The translations under genes were made by a program, and so were the position numbers. Under the pieces are notes generated by a model. It was not told the origin of the DNA. It saw nothing but the letters and a program-made list of their open reading frames with translations, and searched no databases. Shown here piece by piece: positions 62,100 to 64,000 of a DNA stretch of 64,000 bases. Positions within the stretch are counted from its first letter, which is position 1. Every line of letters starts with the position of its first letter. Origin of the DNA: Rhodobacter sp. (GTDB lineage Bacteria > Pseudomonadota > Alphaproteobacteria > Rhodobacterales > Rhodobacteraceae); NCBI GenBank assembly GCA_013821825.1, contig PNJK01000004.1:1-64000 (forward strand). The letters are read 5' to 3'.

Positions 62100-64000
62100 T
62101 TAGACCTTGGACTTGAGCGCCAGAAGGACGGCGAAGGGGTTGTCGGGGTCGATGGGCTTTTCGGGTCGCGGCGGGCGAGCCTCGAAGGACTTCTGCCGGT
62201 CGTCGCGCTGCTGGGGCTTGCCGCCTTTGTAGTCGCCCTTGCGATCCGGACGCTGGCCGTCCTTTGGCCGGTCACCCTTGGGCCGGTCAGGCTTTGGCCG
62301 GTCGCCTTTCGGGCGATCCCCCTGCGGACGATCCCCCTGTGGACGATCCCTCTGTGGACGATCCGCCTGCGGACGATCGCCCTGCGGGCGGGCTTCACCT
62401 TCGGCCTGGGGCTTGCGTTCCGGCCTTGCAGAGCGCTCGGGGCGCTGGAAGCGGGGCTTCGGGGTCCAGGTGAAGGTGTAGAACACCTCAATCTCCGGGG
62501 CGGCTGCTTCGGCTTCGGGTTCGGGTTCCGCGGGGCGTGCCAGAATGGACACTTCTTCCGGGATCGGCTGACCGGCCGCAATCGCGGCAGCAGCTTCGGC
62601 CGAGATTTCGGGCGCTTTTGGCGCTTCGACGGCTTTCGCCTTCGGTCGCTCGGCTTTTTCGCCCTTGTAGCCAAGGCCGGCCATAAGGTCGGCGAACTGG
62701 TCCAGCGTCATGCCGGTAATCGACAGCATGTCGGGTGTGGCCTCGAACCCCGCGCGGCTGTCTTTCTGGCGCAGGATGTCCGCCAGGCGTTCCAGCATGT
62801 CGATGCGGATCGCGCGAGTGCCTGCCGGGTGATAGCCGGCCAGCGTATAGTGCTGCTTCGGCACTTCGGCCACGTTCGGGATGGTCACAAGGCCCGGCGG
62901 CGGGCTTTCGGGGAATTCCTGCAGGCCGTTCCACAGCGACCAGAGCACGAGGCGCAGGCGGGTGGCGGCGGGCTTGAGCAGAAGCGGCAGGAAGATGGTG
63001 AACTGGCCAAAGCGGACGCCATGCTTGCGCAGGGCGGCGCGGGCTTCCTGATCAAGCTCCTTCACTTCGCTTGCGACGGCCTCGCGCGGCAGCACGCCCA
63101 TCGCTTCGGACAGGCGGAACGCGAAGCCGCGGGCAAGGCCGGTCAGGGCTTCGTCGCGGCCCATGGCCAGAAGCGGCTCGAACTGGGCGGCGACCTTGCG
63201 GTCGATGAAGTGCTGCAGACGGCGGCGGACCTTGTCGATCACCTCGGACCCGGCCTCATCGTCGACGAAGGCTTCGACCTGGGGCTTGGCCGGTTCGGCG
63301 CCCTTGACCAGCTTGCCCACCGCGCTGCTGCCCCACATCAGGCCGCCCTGTTCGGTGAAATCAAGCTCGGTGTCCGGGGCGTTGTAGAAGCGGTCGGCGC
63401 GCAGATGGAACTCGGGCCGGAGAGCCTGGATCGCGGCTTGCGCAAGTGTGCGCGCCGCGTCTTCAGTGGCGCTGGCGTCCTGCCTGAAGCGGAACCCTTC
63501 CAGCCGACCGGCGAATTCGCCCTCGACCGTCACTTCGCCCTTGTCGTTCACTTCGGCCACGAGGACCTCCTTCTGCTTCAACCGGCGGAGGAGGACAGAG
63601 GTCCGCCGGTCAACAAATCGTTGCGTCAGTGCCGCGTGAAGCGCGTCTGACAGGCGGTCTTCTACAGCGCGCGTCTCATCCCGCCAATGGGTTTCGTCTT
63701 CAACCCAGTTTTTCCGCTGGGTTACGTAGGTCCAGGTGCGAATATGCGCCAATCTGCGCGAAAGCGTGTCGATATCGCCCTCGGTCTTGTCGATGCGGGA
63801 TATGGCCGCGGCAAGCCAGTCGGCGGGAATGCGCCCACCGCCAAGCCCCCGTCCCACCAGGAATTCGAAGATCCGGGTCAGAAGTGTGGTGTGTTCCGCG
63901 CCCGAGGACGACCGGAAATCGGGAATGCGGCAGACATCCCACAGCAGTTGCACCCGCTTTGGTTCGGTCAGGCGGTCCTGCACATCGGGCAGCGCCGCGA
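62100..64000 (-). CDS. Suv3/MgpS-like RNA helicase, C-terminal part (runs off window end)
   Basis: At least 630 C-terminal residues of a large helicase-type protein; the frame is open to base 64000, so the motor domains lie outside. Visible: RVQLLWDVCRIPDFR, a helical core (TWTYVTQRKNWVEDETHWRD, LSDALHAALTQRFVDRRTSVLLRR), and a C-terminal HPAGTRAIRIDMLERLA segment. The end (about the last 130 residues) is a low-complexity tail of repeated RPQGDRP/RPKGDRP units followed by NPFAVLLALKSK. An internal Met at 63983 is not the true start. Family assignment is from the typical alphaproteobacterial C-terminus. Confidence 0.75.
   Translation of the reverse strand, partial: AALPDVQDRLTEPKRVQLLWDVCRIPDFRSSSGAEHTTLLTRIFEFLVGRGLGGGRIPADWLAAAISRIDKTEGDIDTLSRRLAHIRTWTYVTQRKNWVEDETHWRDETRAVEDRLSDALHAALTQRFVDRRTSVLLRRLKQKEVLVAEVNDKGEVTVEGEFAGRLEGFRFRQDASATEDAARTLAQAAIQALRPEFHLRADRFYNAPDTELDFTEQGGLMWGSSAVGKLVKGAEPAKPQVEAFVDDEAGSEVIDKVRRRLQHFIDRKVAAQFEPLLAMGRDEALTGLARGFAFRLSEAMGVLPREAVASEVKELDQEARAALRKHGVRFGQFTIFLPLLLKPAATRLRLVLWSLWNGLQEFPESPPPGLVTIPNVAEVPKQHYTLAGYHPAGTRAIRIDMLERLADILRQKDSRAGFEATPDMLSITGMTLDQFADLMAGLGYKGEKAERPKAKAVEAPKAPEISAEAAAAIAAGQPIPEEVSILARPAEPEPEAEAAAPEIEVFYTFTWTPKPRFQRPERSARPERKPQAEGEARPQGDRPQADRPQRDRPQGDRPQGDRPKGDRPKPDRPKGDRPKDGQRPDRKGDYKGGKPQQRDDRQKSFEARPPRPEKPIDPDNPFAVLLALKSKV
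62265..62400. repeat. In-frame short tandem repeats encoding RPQGD/RPKGD tail
   Basis: About ten imperfect copies of a 15-18 bp unit (GGACGATCCCCCTGC-like and GGCCGGTCGCCCTTC-like) lie inside the helicase gene and encode Arg-Pro-Gln/Lys-Gly-Asp repeats. Copy number is likely to vary between strains. Confidence 0.75.

Noticed and set aside
62265..62400. Regularly spaced repeats resembling a CRISPR array
   Set aside because: The units are 15-18 bp, contiguous without unique spacers, and translate in frame to a Pro/Arg/Gly/Asp repeat.
63700..63983. Start codon of the helicase at 63983
   Set aside because: Sequence upstream to base 64000 continues in the same frame with family-like residues (AALPDVQ), and the motor domains are missing, so the Met is internal.

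Overview
The window is high-GC alphaproteobacterial DNA, most likely from a member of the Rhodobacterales (Rhodobacteraceae/Paracoccaceae). This is judged from gene content and protein style: divergent katG/oxyR, a PCuAC copper chaperone, ParE, CarD, FdxA, a KpsC/KpsS capsule block, G8-domain adhesin remnants and PhnE proteins with a long periplasmic insert. The species cannot be read from the sequence alone.

Layout. 1-3650: peroxide defence (katG partial, oxyR), a small copper-linked protein, a PCuAC chaperone and TsaA/TrmO. 3740-5445: a decayed phosphonate (phn) operon with fragments of phnC, two phnE genes and phnM, joined by deletions and frameshifts and abutting an intact FAD oxidoreductase. 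6791-7390: two tandem 211-bp palindrome-rich repeats and the tail of a broken glutathione S-transferase (GST). 7442-10405: parE and a sugar-nucleotide-type epimerase. 10845-14156: the overlapping rfbC-rfbB-rfbD-rfbA operon for dTDP-L-rhamnose.

14312-49354 is a large exopolysaccharide (EPS) locus. It holds a BY-kinase, a Wzz-type chain-length protein and an ExeA-like ATPase on the minus strand. Divergent from these is a tight unit of type I PKS (KS-AT-KR-DH-ACP-TE), single-module NRPS (formyltransferase, adenylation domain with an embedded luciferase-like monooxygenase, PCP), phosphopantetheinyl transferase and SGNH-like hydrolase, followed by a Wza-type export protein and a putative outer-membrane barrel. 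Then come four glycosyltransferases, a WecG-type transferase, ManC, an ExoY-like initiating sugar transferase, twin small membrane proteins, a G8/cadherin-like adhesin pseudogene, a flippase-like ABC exporter, an O-antigen-polymerase-like protein and a secreted glycosidase-like protein with RTX repeats.

49763-52945 is a scarred stretch: an IS5-type transposase remnant, an intact GST whose broken relative lies 43 kb away, PPK2 and a truncated NicO-type Ni/Co exporter. 53000-58928 carries a MATE exporter and a second polysaccharide system (kpsS-kpsD-like-kpsC, minus strand). 59053-64000 is housekeeping: ribE, a conserved hypothetical, carD, fdxA, an S4-domain protein and the C-terminal part of a Suv3-like helicase running off the window.

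The most interesting system is the PKS/NRPS unit inside the EPS locus. Its adenylation specificity residues read DILQLGMIWK, one change from the classic glycine code, and the only thioesterase is on the PKS. I infer a formyl-glycine-type starter extended once by the PKS to a small amino-acyl product that may decorate or anchor the polysaccharide, or be secreted independently. This is inference from domain content, not demonstrated chemistry.
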